Origin: Ascidia mentula
Taxonomy: Eukaryota > Chordata > Ascidiacea > Phlebobranchia > Ascidiidae
DNA: 64,000 bases
Direction: 5' to 3'
Assembly (NCBI GenBank): GCA_947561715.1
Contig: OX387202.1
Coordinates: forward strand, 15,265,001 to 15,329,000
Shown: one piece after another, positions 49,053-60,500 of the stretch
Position numbering within the stretch: position 1 is the stretch's first letter
Layout: every line of letters begins with the position of its first letter
The notes under the pieces: model-generated
What the model was told of the DNA's origin: nothing
Seen by the model: only the letters and a program-made list of their open reading frames with translations
The model's database searches: none
Position numbers and translations under genes: made by a program

Positions 49053-50374
49053 ACCTTTCCTCCAAATGACTCCCGTGTCCTTTTGCGTTGAAGAAGTAGA
49101 TCCCGTCATCATATATGGGTGTGATTTCACCCTTGCAAGTGGCAAAATGACAGCCTCCTTTGCTATTTCTGCTTTACAATGCAATATCTTTGTTACTATA
49201 GTCTACTATATACTATAAGTCTGTCAACGACAGCATGAAAAAAATTGCCGCGTTTACAAAATATTTTGGAAAGGTTTCAAGGCGCAAAATAGTTCGTTTT
49301 TGCCAAATTAAAAAAAAAAAGACCAAGCAAGAAAAATTTTCAACAACGGCATTTCTTCTCTTTTCACCTTTTCGTGATCCAGCAACATTACCTCCGTGCG
49401 TGACGTATCTTTCGATGACATCATCAGCATTGTTGTACGTCATGCATTGCCGTGACGAAATTTTGCGCAACAGCAGCAGACTGTAAAGTGTCCAGTTCCC
49501 CACCTTCTCATATATACGTTATTTATTTTGTGATTTCTATTATTTCGGACATTTTAAATACAGCTGCCGCCGTTTTAATTCGGTTTTCTCAACCACCAAC
49601 GTAAAAAAGTATTGCAACGGTGAAATATTTGATAAAAAGAAACTATTTTTTACCTTCCAAGGCAAAAACAACAGTTAACGGTTGAGAGACCCCGGTTTAA
49701 AACCTCCATGGCATCTACAAATATTGCTCGTCAACATGTTCGCAAGGAAATATGAAACCTTGCAAACTCTGACGATCTTCTGTGCTTGCTCACCCGTGCG
49801 ATCACGTGACTTCGCACTCTACCCTGATTGGTCGAAATTTACCTTGTGTCTCGGTGGCGCGTCGTGCAAATATGTATTCCTGTGTGTAGTTTTTAGTGCA
49901 ATATGGCGGACGTCTTGTGTTTGTCTCCCATTGTCTACGAAATAATACAAACGCCACTGTGACGATGCTTGTACAGGTTTATTTAAGCTGGCTCTCAGGA
50001 TAAAGGAAATATTCGATAACTCAAAAAAACACAAATATACACGAAAAACAGCAATTTCAAACCTGAAATGTCATTTTGGTTAAGTGATACTGACGATGCC
50101 TAATTGTGGGCGAAATATCAATATCAGAAAAAAAATATAACTAATAATGGAAAAGGTTTTTTGTTAATCAATGTTATATAAATCAGATACGAAGTCTTTG
50201 TTGCCCATAAGACTGTTTGGAGATTCCGATAATTATTCAAAGAGTTCTACCTTTCGAATGTACAGGTTTGTTATTTGAGCGAAATCGCAACAACGGTCCT
50301 CAAATGTTTCGAGGTGACCATTTAGCTAACAAATGATTTAAACGTGTCCCACCAAACCCGCAATGTAAAACCTC
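49053..50374. other. Convergent intergenic region, SNX13 / intelectin-like gene
   Basis: No coding exon supported. A TTTATT at 49978-49983 (AATAAA on the minus strand) lies about 390 bases past the stop of the intelectin-like gene and is a plausible polyadenylation signal. One copy of the CTGANGA/GAAA hairpin family lies at 50085-50120. Confidence 0.55.
50085..50120 (+). repeat. CTGANGA/GAAA hairpin family, copy 4
   Basis: Outer stem TGATA/TATCA, core CTGACGA plus an extra T, inner stem GCC...GGGC, then GAAA. Intergenic, between SNX13 and the intelectin-like gene. Confidence 0.55.
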
Positions 50375-53300
50375 TCAGCGATAAAATATAAGGAATGTGG
50401 TAGAGATAAGCTGTGGGTCTGAACTCCAGCCTGACAAACGGTTGTAGAGCCCAGCAAAATCACCGCAGGTATCGGTCCAGTAGTTCTGCCCGGTAGAACC
50501 GATACAAGCATGTTGAGCATTGCTCGCGCCTTCATTAAGCTTCACTCCGGGACAAAGTGCGTATGCGTCTCCATGCTGGTTGAGGGCGCGGAACTGCGTA
50601 TAAAAGATAGGTCATGTAAGTCGTGATTTCGAGGACAAGTCACAAGCAGTGTTGGCTTAGGGCCCTGCTGGCTTGAAAGCTAATTTTGCTAAAAAGCCCA
50701 AAAATATGCATATTATACATTCACCAAGAATAAAGGTAAAATTACAGACAAATTCATCAATCATTTTCACTATTTTAGCTGATCACTAGAGGCTGCACAA
50801 AAACATTTGTTTTTAAATGGGGTCGCATAGCAATTTGTCTGAAAACATTGGGTCAGTATACTACAAAAGTTTAAGAAGCCCTGTCGTAGAGAACGTACAT
50901 TCCTAAATGCCCCTTTTTTAATACTCTCTTATTGTTTTGTTGCCTAATGCCGCAATAACGCTCTTGATTTGTTGCGCTGGTAATCCTTGTTAGTTTGTTT
51001 GATGAAAACTTAATTTTTAGATTTAAATACCACCGAGAACGGACCATCAACACGGTGTCAAAAATCCTAAGATTTATTCTGTGTCTTTTTCTTTTTTCAC
51101 ATTTTTTTTCTATCGTCTCGAGCGCCTCACGGAAAAAATACGTTTCAGGCGTTTAAAGCGCTGATTGCAAGAACGAGATCTCCAAAACTGTGTTTGCGCT
51201 TTCAGTAGTTCGTTTCTAACCTGGAATGCTGAGGTAGTTTTGTTGTGTGAGTATTTTGGCCACTGGTAGTTTTCTTTGTTATTACGAGTACTTACGTAGG
51301 AAGAAAACTACAGTTTTTTAATTTTGTTAAAATCTAGTCGAAAACAACATTAGTCTTGTGGAGATTTATAAGAGTAAATGGATCAGAACTTTTCTATAAC
51401 ACTCTAAAGATTTATTTGTTTTTGTGCAATATTGCATGCTCATTATTTAGATTGTTTTGTTACAATCCGCATTTTGTCTTGACTGGACCTGCAGTTGTTT
51501 TGTGCTAGTTTCAGGCAGCAAGAGGCGAAGACGAACGTAAAGTCAAATTTATCGTCAAATACATGTTTTGTGATACTCAGTAATACTAAAACGCCGACTT
51601 AGCAGCTAATGTAAAAGTTTTGGAAACTATTGTACAACCTTCGCCAATGTAAAATCAGAAGTTTTTAAATTGATTAAGCTTTAACATCGTGTATGTGTTG
51701 CTTTACAACACCTTACCTTGACAGGATTGCACACGAAATATTCATTTGCAAAATAAAGTTTAATGAGTTTAAATGACCTGCACATATCCGGGAGTAAGGC
51801 TGTCTTGAAGGTTCGGGGGAAACCGAGGAACGATGCGGGAGATGTTACCGCGGTCGATCCTAACTTTTACACTTGGTCCGAACTTGGTGAAATTTCTCGA
51901 AACGACGGGAAAATGGTCGCGAAAAAGCCGCTGGAGATTGTGTCCGTACCGGGAAAGAGGTTTTTTGTTGATTTTTGTTGTTGTTGTTGCCAGTAGTATA
52001 ACGTGGTGAAAATACGTTTTTTATTAACTAACGTTTACTGATATTATGCTAGGAAAAAAGATAAAACTACCCTGGTGAGTATTTTGTTCGGATACGTTTG
52101 TTACAAACAGATCAATCATAATTTATAATTGAAATATCGATATATAGAAAAAGAACGACAAATTAAGGCAGTTTACGACAAAAAAGACGATATTTTTTCA
52201 CCTTGACTCTTAAAATCGTCGCTGGTCGCCGACGCTACACTGCCGAAAGTGTCCAAATTCGCCCAGGTGTTATCGCCGCTAGGTCGCAGTGGAGTGTTGC
52301 CCTGCTGACTTGACCAGCGGTCACCGATCGTGCAGCGTCCACTGGTTCCAGGGTTGTTGTCGTGAATGGACGCCACGAGGGTCCAACCGCCCCCGCTGGA
52401 TACCATGTCGCAGTAGGTTTGAAACGTGTTTCCAGTTGCATCCTTGAGATGGTAGACTCCACTGTTGATAGACACAAGTGATGGAAATGTCTTTATACTG
52501 CTGCAGGCTCTTAAATCTCCTGCAAAGGGAATAGTAAAATGTTAAATAGGTGAAAAAGCAGTAATGTTTCATGCATTAAAAATTACTGCGTTGTCTGATT
52601 ATTGTGGTAGAGATCCCCTACGCATATGTGTAGGTTGCCTGACAAGCTCCTTCAGCTCAGTTGGTAGAGCGTTGGGCCTGGTTAGTCCAGGGTCGTGGAG
52701 TTCAAACCACACCGGGAGCTTAATTTTTCCGACATGTCAGGAAAAAGTGGCTGATCAAGCTAGGATGCAATGCTAGGGCTGCCAAGCCTGTAAACCTAGC
52801 TGAAAAAGGGCAGAACTTTTTATCAGTCCTCTTTTTTAGTGCTAGGAAAAAACAGTCGCAATTTGGATTGTCGAGTTTGTGCGATGGAAAACTGTATAAA
52901 CTTCAACATTAGACCAGGGAAAGCGATTTATTTGAAAGTAAGGTTTGTTTTGATTCCTTTGCTTGGATGCTTGTTTGGGCGCATTGGCCCCCATGGCCCC
53001 ATCCTGGCTACATTTTGCTGTGGTGGCCCTGAATATTTTTTTTGCAAATTTTCTTCTTACCTCTACCCTTCTCCAACCTTGTTTGCAGATTCTATACAAG
53101 GCAAAAAACATTGTTACAATTACAACTAAACTCTATTGTAACAAACAATGGAACATTGTTAAATATTGTTACAATTACAACTAAACTCCATTGTAACAAA
53201 CAATGGAACATTGTTGAACAATGTTACAATTACAACAAACTCCATTGTAACAATCAATGGAACATTGTCAAACAATGTTACAATTACAACTAAAATAAGT

Positions 53301-56300
53301 CTTCTTACAAAATATCCCAACGTGGCAACTGCAGCGTAGGAAAGAACGATAAAGAATATGTAAGCAACCCGAGATTTGCTGCAACTTCTCTTCCCATCTT
53401 CAACCCCTTCATCTTCTTCGTCATTGTTGTTCATTTGATAAGGCTTCCTATCTGATGTAGTGCCCAGTTATTTGGGGCATTTGATGATTATTGCAACAAG
53501 ACATATAATGCAACGTATATTGAGATTTTTACGTTCAACGACTGAACTCGATAACATGAACAAGTGTTAAAAACTAACCTTGCAAGCGTATATTTTCACC
53601 AGCTTCCAAGTCACCGCTGTAAGCTGAAACAAAGACTTTATGTAATCCTGTTACGCTTTCTTACAGGTGAATCAAAATTGGCTATATTTGTGATTGGGGC
53701 CGTTCAGCATTTGCGAAAAAGTAATAAAATTAGGAGAACTGGATTTGTTTGCATCAGCTTGGTCCTTTTTTACCTTTGGTTCTTTAAGCCTTTCCTACGG
53801 TTTTTACAATAAATCTGATTTTAGAAAATTGGTTTACATATATATTATACCGAACAATTTAATCTTCACAATATATCCGCACAAAGCACTTGCTTTAATT
53901 CAGAATCAGCCTGATGTAGCATAGAAAATTATATTTGGCCCTGTGGGTATTGTTACCTCCGTATTGAAATAGGTAAATTTTTATCCTATATTTGAATATA
54001 GTGTACAACTGCACAAGGATGATCCTGTATTAAAGCAAATGCATGTAGTATTTGTATTATAATACAAAAAGAACAGTGATCGTCAGGGCATTGTCTGTAG
54101 TTAGTAGTTAGGAATCTCGTATACCGTACTAGAAGTCCTACTTAGTCAGTCATAGGTCTCACCTCCAAAATCCGGCTCTGTCTTTCCGGTTAGATCGACG
54201 TGGAAATTCACGATGGCATCTATGAAGAGGGTGTTGTTAAAAAAACAAATGCGAACAGCTAAAAGAGCAATTTAAAACCAATTCCAAAATTAAAAATCAA
54301 CTGCACCTGGTTTCTTGTCCTGCAACACTGTCGCTAAATTAGAAACAGCCGAAATGACGTTGCCAACTGTAATAATAAATCAAATCTGCACAATAATTGC
54401 TTACAATTGTGCTGAACATCGAAGCTAAAAATGGTACAAATATAATTAAAAAAATATCATTTGAAATTAAGATTTATGCAGAAACCTTAAGAAAGCAAGA
54501 GCATGTTTTCTCTAGCCTTAAGATTGGTGATTTAATTTTAAAACTGGCGTAGTAGGTAATTAGCGGTGGCCAGTGTCATGGAGCAAATAAAGTGGTGTCA
54601 CAATACCTTGTTTGGCGTCTGGAAGTTTGGATTTGATGCTTTCCAAGTTACTTACACCTAAAAACGCCATTGTTTTTAAAATATAAAAGATTTTTTTCGG
54701 CTTCAATCTCGCAATACCTCCTCTTTCTTTTTTCCCCGTTATTTTCTCCTCCTTGTCAAGCTGTTCTTTTACGTCACCTCCCGGCGACGTGATATCGTTT
54801 CCAACTAAGTTCAGTTGAAGAAAGTTAATAGTGTTTTTATTTGTGTGCGTTTTAACGAACTTTTCCAACCTGCTTGTTTGGCATCAGGATTCTTTTGCTT
54901 CAGTTCGGCATGGAAGTTAACGAAAGCGTTGACTTTACCCGAAACTGTTGGCGACAAATTCGTTGGTGACGTTGTATATTAAGTAACTATCATATAAGCC
55001 TTCCAATATTAAAATAAGTGTTTATTGCGTTGATATGTCAACATGCAACTGTCTACCATATAGCTGTTTATGAACGAACGTACCCGAGCCATCGTCTTGC
55101 AGTGCGGACGCCAGATTGGACACGGCAGAAACGATGTTTCCGACTTAAAATGCAGAACAATTAAGTGTTCAAAAGCGCGGCTTGTCAACGTATACATCGC
55201 AACTGCATTTGGGGTCTGTTTAATTCCATTTTGTGACCGCGGTTCAAATGATAGGGCATTTCGCGCGTTCACTTGGGGAAAATGTTATTTAAAATGAGGT
55301 CGCGCAGCGTAATTTCTTTTTGAAAAGTCCTGCTGGTTTCAAACAAGAATCGATCTCAAGAGACCGCAGACTAAACTAAAAGCGCGTATATTTACCTGGT
55401 TTTGCACTGGGAAGCCTTGATGTGATATTCTGTAACCGACTCGAACCTGTGTGTGAGCAAAGTTTTTTTTATCATTTTCTAACACACGCGTTTGGTAATT
55501 TACGTTGTTTTAGTTTTGCTTGCGGGTGTACATTACAATACACCTAAACGAACGTCTTTAGCAGTTGTTCCAAACCTTTACGAAGTGTCACGAAGTTATT
55601 TAGGAAGTGTCACGAAGTTATCAAATTAAAAAAAGCGTAACAAGATTCAATATTTTGATAAGATTAATATTTTGTTTCCACGTTCCAAGTTGAAACCATC
55701 CCAAGGACCTAGGAGGACCTAACCCCAGGTTGAGGCCCATCAGTGTCCTCGGAATGTTCATATAACGTTCCAGGAGCTTATTTCGCATAAAATTTGTTTC
55801 ATTTTTACCCGCTTTTTCTTCCACGATATCAGATACTTTACCATCTAGCTTCTGAATTGCGGTCGCTTCGGACGATGCCATTTGGCTTTCAACTAGAAGA
55901 AAGAAATTATTTGGTTTACAGGTTGTCTTTACTGTGGCTTGGGACAGATTGTTATAAATCACACATTTTGTTGTGCTTGATTACATTCGTGATATTATTA
56001 TGTGTGGCCATATATACAGAGACGTTGCGTTTACGCAGTGCATTAATATGCATTAATGCGATATGCATACTAAAATACACATTAAAATGCTTGAATTGAT
56101 AAACAGTTTGCGCTCCTAAAGAGCTATTTAATTCACGTTCCATGGCGTTCTTAAACTTTGTGTCCAGCCTTTCAAGTACTGCGTCTAAATGTAAAGGTTG
56201 TTGAACCGACTTCGTCTTATCGCTCATAACACGCATCAATTTTCAACTTTTGAATTTAAATTAATTCGCCCACTCAAACCGAAAGAAAGTGGCTTGTTGA

Positions 56301-56828
56301 TGGAATGTTAACATAGCAGTTCCTTGTACAGCTCTTTCCGGTGAGGCAGCACTACCGGTGATGTCACTAGTGCAATCTCGTTGCCGCCTTGCGTGCGAAT
56401 CGACGAAATTCCACGCTCCGCTATTGCGACCTATACTTGCCGCCTTTTCTTTGAGCCGCTCAATATTAAGGCTGGGCCGACAAACGCGTTTTTTAGGCGG
56501 AAATTAAGACTGATTGTAGCTATGCGGTCTCCTGGAAAGGGTCTTGACTATTGATATTTTTCCCAACATTTTATAAGGTGTCTTTTGAGCATCTTTAGGT
56601 TCCAAGACGTGATGACAAAAAAAATTATGACCATTCGTGAATTTATTGGGGTGCTCATTTTGCGTGGTTCGTCAAAGTTCTTATGTAACTATTGAAACGC
56701 GTGACTGTTTCGGCAGTTGATAACATTGGTTAAGGTGCAACATCAAAATAAGATAAAAACAGAAGAAATGGATACTCACTTGAATCTAAGGCATTTGCAC
56801 TTTTCGTTGCAATGTCGCCCAGTTCCAT
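50375..56828 (-). CDS. Intelectin-like (fibrinogen-fold) lectin with coiled-coil/repeat N-terminus; middle of lectin domain not found
   Basis: Minus-strand exons: 56828-56780 (ATG), 56184-56137, 55892-55809, 55446-55396, 55143-55084, 54944-54870, 54657-54607, 54366-54307, 54219-54163, 53623-53579, 52519-52202, and a last exon 50593-50375 (TGA). The first eleven join in phase 1 throughout. The N-terminal part is heptad-like (LERLDTKFKNAMELESQMA) followed by a twice-repeated three-exon block. The 52519-52202 exon is diagnostic for intelectins (YCDMVSSGGGWTLVASIHD, CTIGDRWSSQQG, ATSDDFKSQ). The last exon matches the intelectin C-terminus (FRALNQHGDAYALCPGVK, TCGDFAG...FYR). Intelectins bind exocyclic 1,2-diols of microbial glycans via calcium. 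The segment that carries most of the Ca/sugar ligands should lie between 50594 and 52201, but I could not find it. The donor there is phase 1 and the last acceptor phase 0, so at least one exon is missing from my model. No signal peptide is evident. The gene may be broken. Confidence 0.75.
51763..52213 (+). CDS. Hypothetical small protein inside the gap of the intelectin-like gene
   Basis: A GC-rich frame opens with ATG at 51763 (MSLNDLHISGSKAVLKVRGK; later VDPNFYTWSELGEIS) and runs to a GT donor after 51959 in phase 2. A phase-matching mini-exon at 52053-52074 (KKDKTTL) and a third piece at 52148-52213 ending in TAA would give 94 residues with a strongly basic C-terminus. The third piece overlaps the end of the minus-strand lectin exon at 52202 by a few bases. 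I do not recognise the product. It could be a nested gene, the first exons of something spliced further on, or an inserted fragment. Confidence 0.3.
52587..52803 (+). mobile_element. Second, shorter copy of the tRNA-derived SINE
   Basis: It shares with the 47142 copy the upstream block (GCGTTGTCTGATTA), the tRNA-like part (52646-52719, with one extra base in the T arm) and the downstream block (AAAAGTGGCTGATC ... AAGCCTGTAAACCT). It lacks the roughly 50 bases just before the tRNA-like part and the terminal direct repeats. It lies in the intron before the main lectin exon of the intelectin-like gene. Confidence 0.8.
53110..53293. repeat. 55-bp minisatellite, about 3.3 units
   Basis: Units begin at 53110, 53165, 53220 and 53274 with (A)TGTTACAATTACAAC. 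Each unit also contains CCATTGTAACAAACAATGG, an imperfect palindrome, so single strands could form hairpins. It lies in an intron of the intelectin-like gene (between 52519 and 53579). Confidence 0.85.
54163..55446 (-). repeat. Tandemly duplicated three-exon block in the intelectin-like gene
   Basis: Two successive exon triplets have matching lengths and products. Block 1 is 55446-55396 (51 nt, LQNITSRLPSAKP), 55143-55084 (60 nt, GNIVSAVSNLASALQDD) and 54944-54870 (75 nt, NAFVNFHAEL). Block 2 is 54657-54607 (51 nt, LESIKSKLPDAKQ), 54366-54307 (60 nt, GNVISAVSNLATVLQDK) and 54219-54163 (57 nt, DAIVNFHVDL). All boundaries are phase 1, so the block could be duplicated without breaking frame. Confidence 0.88.
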
Positions 56829-57532
56829 TGATTTAGGATTCGGTCTTACAACAGCTGATTTGTTAAACGTAGCCTATATCTGTCGGCCTAATTTTGCCAC
56901 AGCGCACAATATTATAATGTTCACTCTCAAACTACTTTGCCTTTCTGAAAGCTAATTTAAATCAGCGTATTGCAAAACATGCACCAAATGACCTTTCAAA
57001 CTACTAAAATATAAATTAGGCCCGGGTTACCCCGGCGCAACGCGACTTCTGGCACCCCCGCATGGACGCTGTGAACTCGTTTCATGAAGGTGCCAGGTCT
57101 GGGTGAAAAAAAATCTCAAAATATCTTGAAAGAAATACGGGTCAATATGTATTTGGCGCCTTGGCACAAAATATCCATCCTTTTGCTGCGCCATAATTTG
57201 AACAACATAAAATTCTTTGTAATCTTGTTTTTTCTATATACTGAGCTACCTAATGCTTCAAGCGTAAAGCAATAAAAAATGTTCTTTTCTGAAAAAAAAT
57301 TCGTTTTTTTTGTTATCTTGCCGAACCGTTTTCCTAAAAAATTCATATACCAAATTTCAATTGATAAACAAATCCGCGTTTTCAAAACAACAACAACTCC
57401 TTAATGTGACGTCACAAACGTGTTTTCGGCCCTTTTGATTCGCTGGGCATATAAAATCGCTTTTATTAGCTCATTATTTTTTTGCTATAATCACAAACAC
57501 GTTTGCGGTACGGAGGCGGAGTCCAAACAGAA
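56829..57532. other. Intergenic region upstream of the intelectin-like gene
   Basis: No exon supported. Both flanking genes are on the minus strand: this holds the promoter of the lectin gene and the 3' UTR of the PhoPQ-family gene. It contains a CRE-type palindrome GTGACGTCAC at about 57406-57415 and a short GC-rich patch near 57020-57060. Confidence 0.5.
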
Positions 57533-60500
57533 TCACACGAGCGTTCCGAAGCAGGATTCGCCCGCACAGTCTGGGTATGGAAGTACGTTAGGAATTATAT
57601 TTGTCTCTGTGGTAAACTCGATCACTTGTCCTCCGGGCACAGGAAACGTCATCTGAAAGTATGAAAAGAGGAACGTTTCGGTGAAAGATGTAGCTTGTTT
57701 TGTGACGGTTAGCTGCTGCCTTGTGGTTAGATCGGATATAGGCAATGAATTTTTGCACAGTCGCCGAATGCGTGCCGCAGGGATGCGCAATGCGTGCCAT
57801 TGTGGTATTTCGCTTTATGCAGCACCAAGCCAATCCTTGTTTGATTTAAAACTTTTACACGATAAAAAGATCTTTTTATGGATGTTGCCCCCAGGTGCGG
57901 GGAAGCCCCACAAATGGCGTGGGGAAAAGACGAGAAAGCTTGCATTATTGGAGCAATGGTTTCTGCATCACACATAACGTTTTTATCGGAAAAGTCAGGA
58001 CATTTTTTATGAACCATATCCTCCCATAATGACCAGCAATACCTGAATGAAAAATGCCAACCACCCGCTTTCAGGGGCTTGATACTTCACCATGTACTCG
58101 TGGTCGTTAACTCGTTGTACGTCATCGAAAACCCACAAAATCGGTTGCAGAACTGGACCAGATTGGGGGTGGGTTTCATTCAGCTTGTACCGCCTGAAAT
58201 CCCTCCTGCAGATAGATTGTTATACGCTGTTCATATATTTTGGGCCTTTTTGGGGCATGACGACTTTGTCTCGGAGGAAAAAGTCATTTGTTTGTGCTCC
58301 CATGCATTATAACGGCACGTTTTTATCATTATCCAAGCAAACCTTACCGCTTAACTGACGCAGTTTGGGCAAACCAAGCCTTCACAATCCCAGGCTTGGT
58401 GTCGGTTTGTACGTAGATTGAACCTTCCGATTTTGTGCCGTTCAGTTGCCATGAAAGGACGGGCATCTTGTAACCCTGTATTTCAATGCATTGTAATCGA
58501 TGGAATGCGAACATGTTTAAGGACCAATCCGTTGACAATCCATTTCATAAAACGGCATAGGTGCAATATTTTTATTGGAGTATTTCGTAAGACCTAGATG
58601 CGAAAGGCACCGAACAGCATATGAGCATCGCACTGGTGGCGTTAAAGAAAATGCATCTGTTGACTAACTTTCATAGGGTGTTTTTTGTCAATGGGATTTA
58701 CTTAAAATCTATGGACCTTGCGAACAGTTGACTTCAGCCATAAAGTTTTTCTTATGACAATTCTGGAATTTCTTAAACAAACCATTTTTTTAAAATATCT
58801 AGTATGAAAATTTCTGAGAATAAAAAGACTGGCCCATGTCATGTTTGAAAAAACGTTTCGGCAAGAACTTATGCCATCATCAGTATAATTGAATTATGAG
58901 CAAATCCGTGAGTAGTGTTCCTTAGTATGAAAAATTCATGTAAAATAACAAATATCTACTTTACGCAGGCGCCAATCTCAACACAAAGCACTTGTGGTTA
59001 TTCCTTTGCTGATATTTCATCAAAACAATGACAAATCTTACCTTCATACAGCTCACGTAGAAGGCCGCGATATTGTCCATAAGCTTCACTTCCTTTCCGT
59101 CGCAGGAATGGTCGGTGTTGGGCAACATAGAAAGGTAGGTTGGACCGCTCAAATCCCTCAGATAATAATAAGAATCATCGAGCAAAAAGAACTCGTCTGA
59201 CCCGGTGCTGAAGACCATTTTCGGCATAGTTAAGCGGTCTCTGTATGCTGTGGATAAACAAATCGAGCCATTTTGGCGTAATTTACAGCAATAAATTCTC
59301 CCCATTACATCACAACTGACGACTAGCTTATTTCCAATAGCTTTTTCGCACCAATGATATAAGATACCAAAAATTATTCAGTTTTCCAATAGGGTTGAAT
59401 TTACCAAAGACGTTTCCTTTAGTCATAAATGAGCGATTGCGTACATTTGAAGTAAGTAATAAATGTGGTGGTATTAATTCTATCTAACGCACTGTATGGA
59501 TCGACGATGTCGGCGAGTTTCTGAGTGTTTGGGTTGTCCAAATATCTAGTAATGTTTTGCAGATAATAATCGTCGAATTCGAACGTCCATCCTCCGTACG
59601 AGCGGTAATGGTGATGGAGATTCTGAGGAAGCAGTGGGAAAATGGGGTTGGGAAATTTGATAAGTTGTGCACTTAAGATTCAAAACGGTTCATTGGTTAT
59701 TACCGCTGTGGACGCAGGATTTTGGGCGCAAGTAAGCAGTTAAAAAAATTGTCTATAAATTGACCAGGGTTTGTGACGAGGTTTTCTTCAATGCCAAGAT
59801 CTATAATATGTCACAAAAGTGCTACTACACAAGAAATGCTAAGAATAATTTACCACTGCACAATTCATGAAATTGAACCTATATGGATGACAAATGTTAT
59901 TTAGTTGCTGTTTCGTCAGTCTGTAGGTTGTGGCAACAAAACGCCCTTGTATAAACAGAATTTCACAACTCTTGCACACCTTCACCATGTTGAGTTCGTC
60001 CATCACGATGGGTGTGATACACTTTACACGCGTGGAATCAACCGCAGCCGTCGTCCACGTTGTCCAACCTCGCTGCGAAGCAAGAGGAATTTGAAATAAC
60101 TGCCTTCTACGACTGGTGTTACCATTAATTTGACTATTTTTAACCAACAGGCTCGCCATTGGCGGCAGGTTGGTCACCGATCATACGATGTCGGCTGTCG
60201 TATCACATAATCAACGCCAGCTTATCGCGCTCCTTCGTGAGACAGATTGTGATTCTACGGTGGACGTGATTTTCGTAAGAAAGTTTTTCGTTTGGTCAGC
60301 ATTTGTGAACGCCTTATACTTTTGAGTGGAACACATTGTCATCTTTTATTGCTTTTGTTGCAAGGTTTTTGTCCATTCGCACTATACAAATTTTATTTTG
60401 TGATTTTTAACCCCAAATCCCCTCCAAAAACGAATTATTTCAAATACCCCATAAAACAGTGATAACTTAACCTGCTAAGGTGCAGTAACCTTTAATTTCT

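Noticed and set aside
55685-55760. Further copy of the hammerhead element (CCCATCAGTGTCC)
   Set aside because: It has a CTGATGG-like string on the minus strand but no GAAA at the right distance and no pairing helices.
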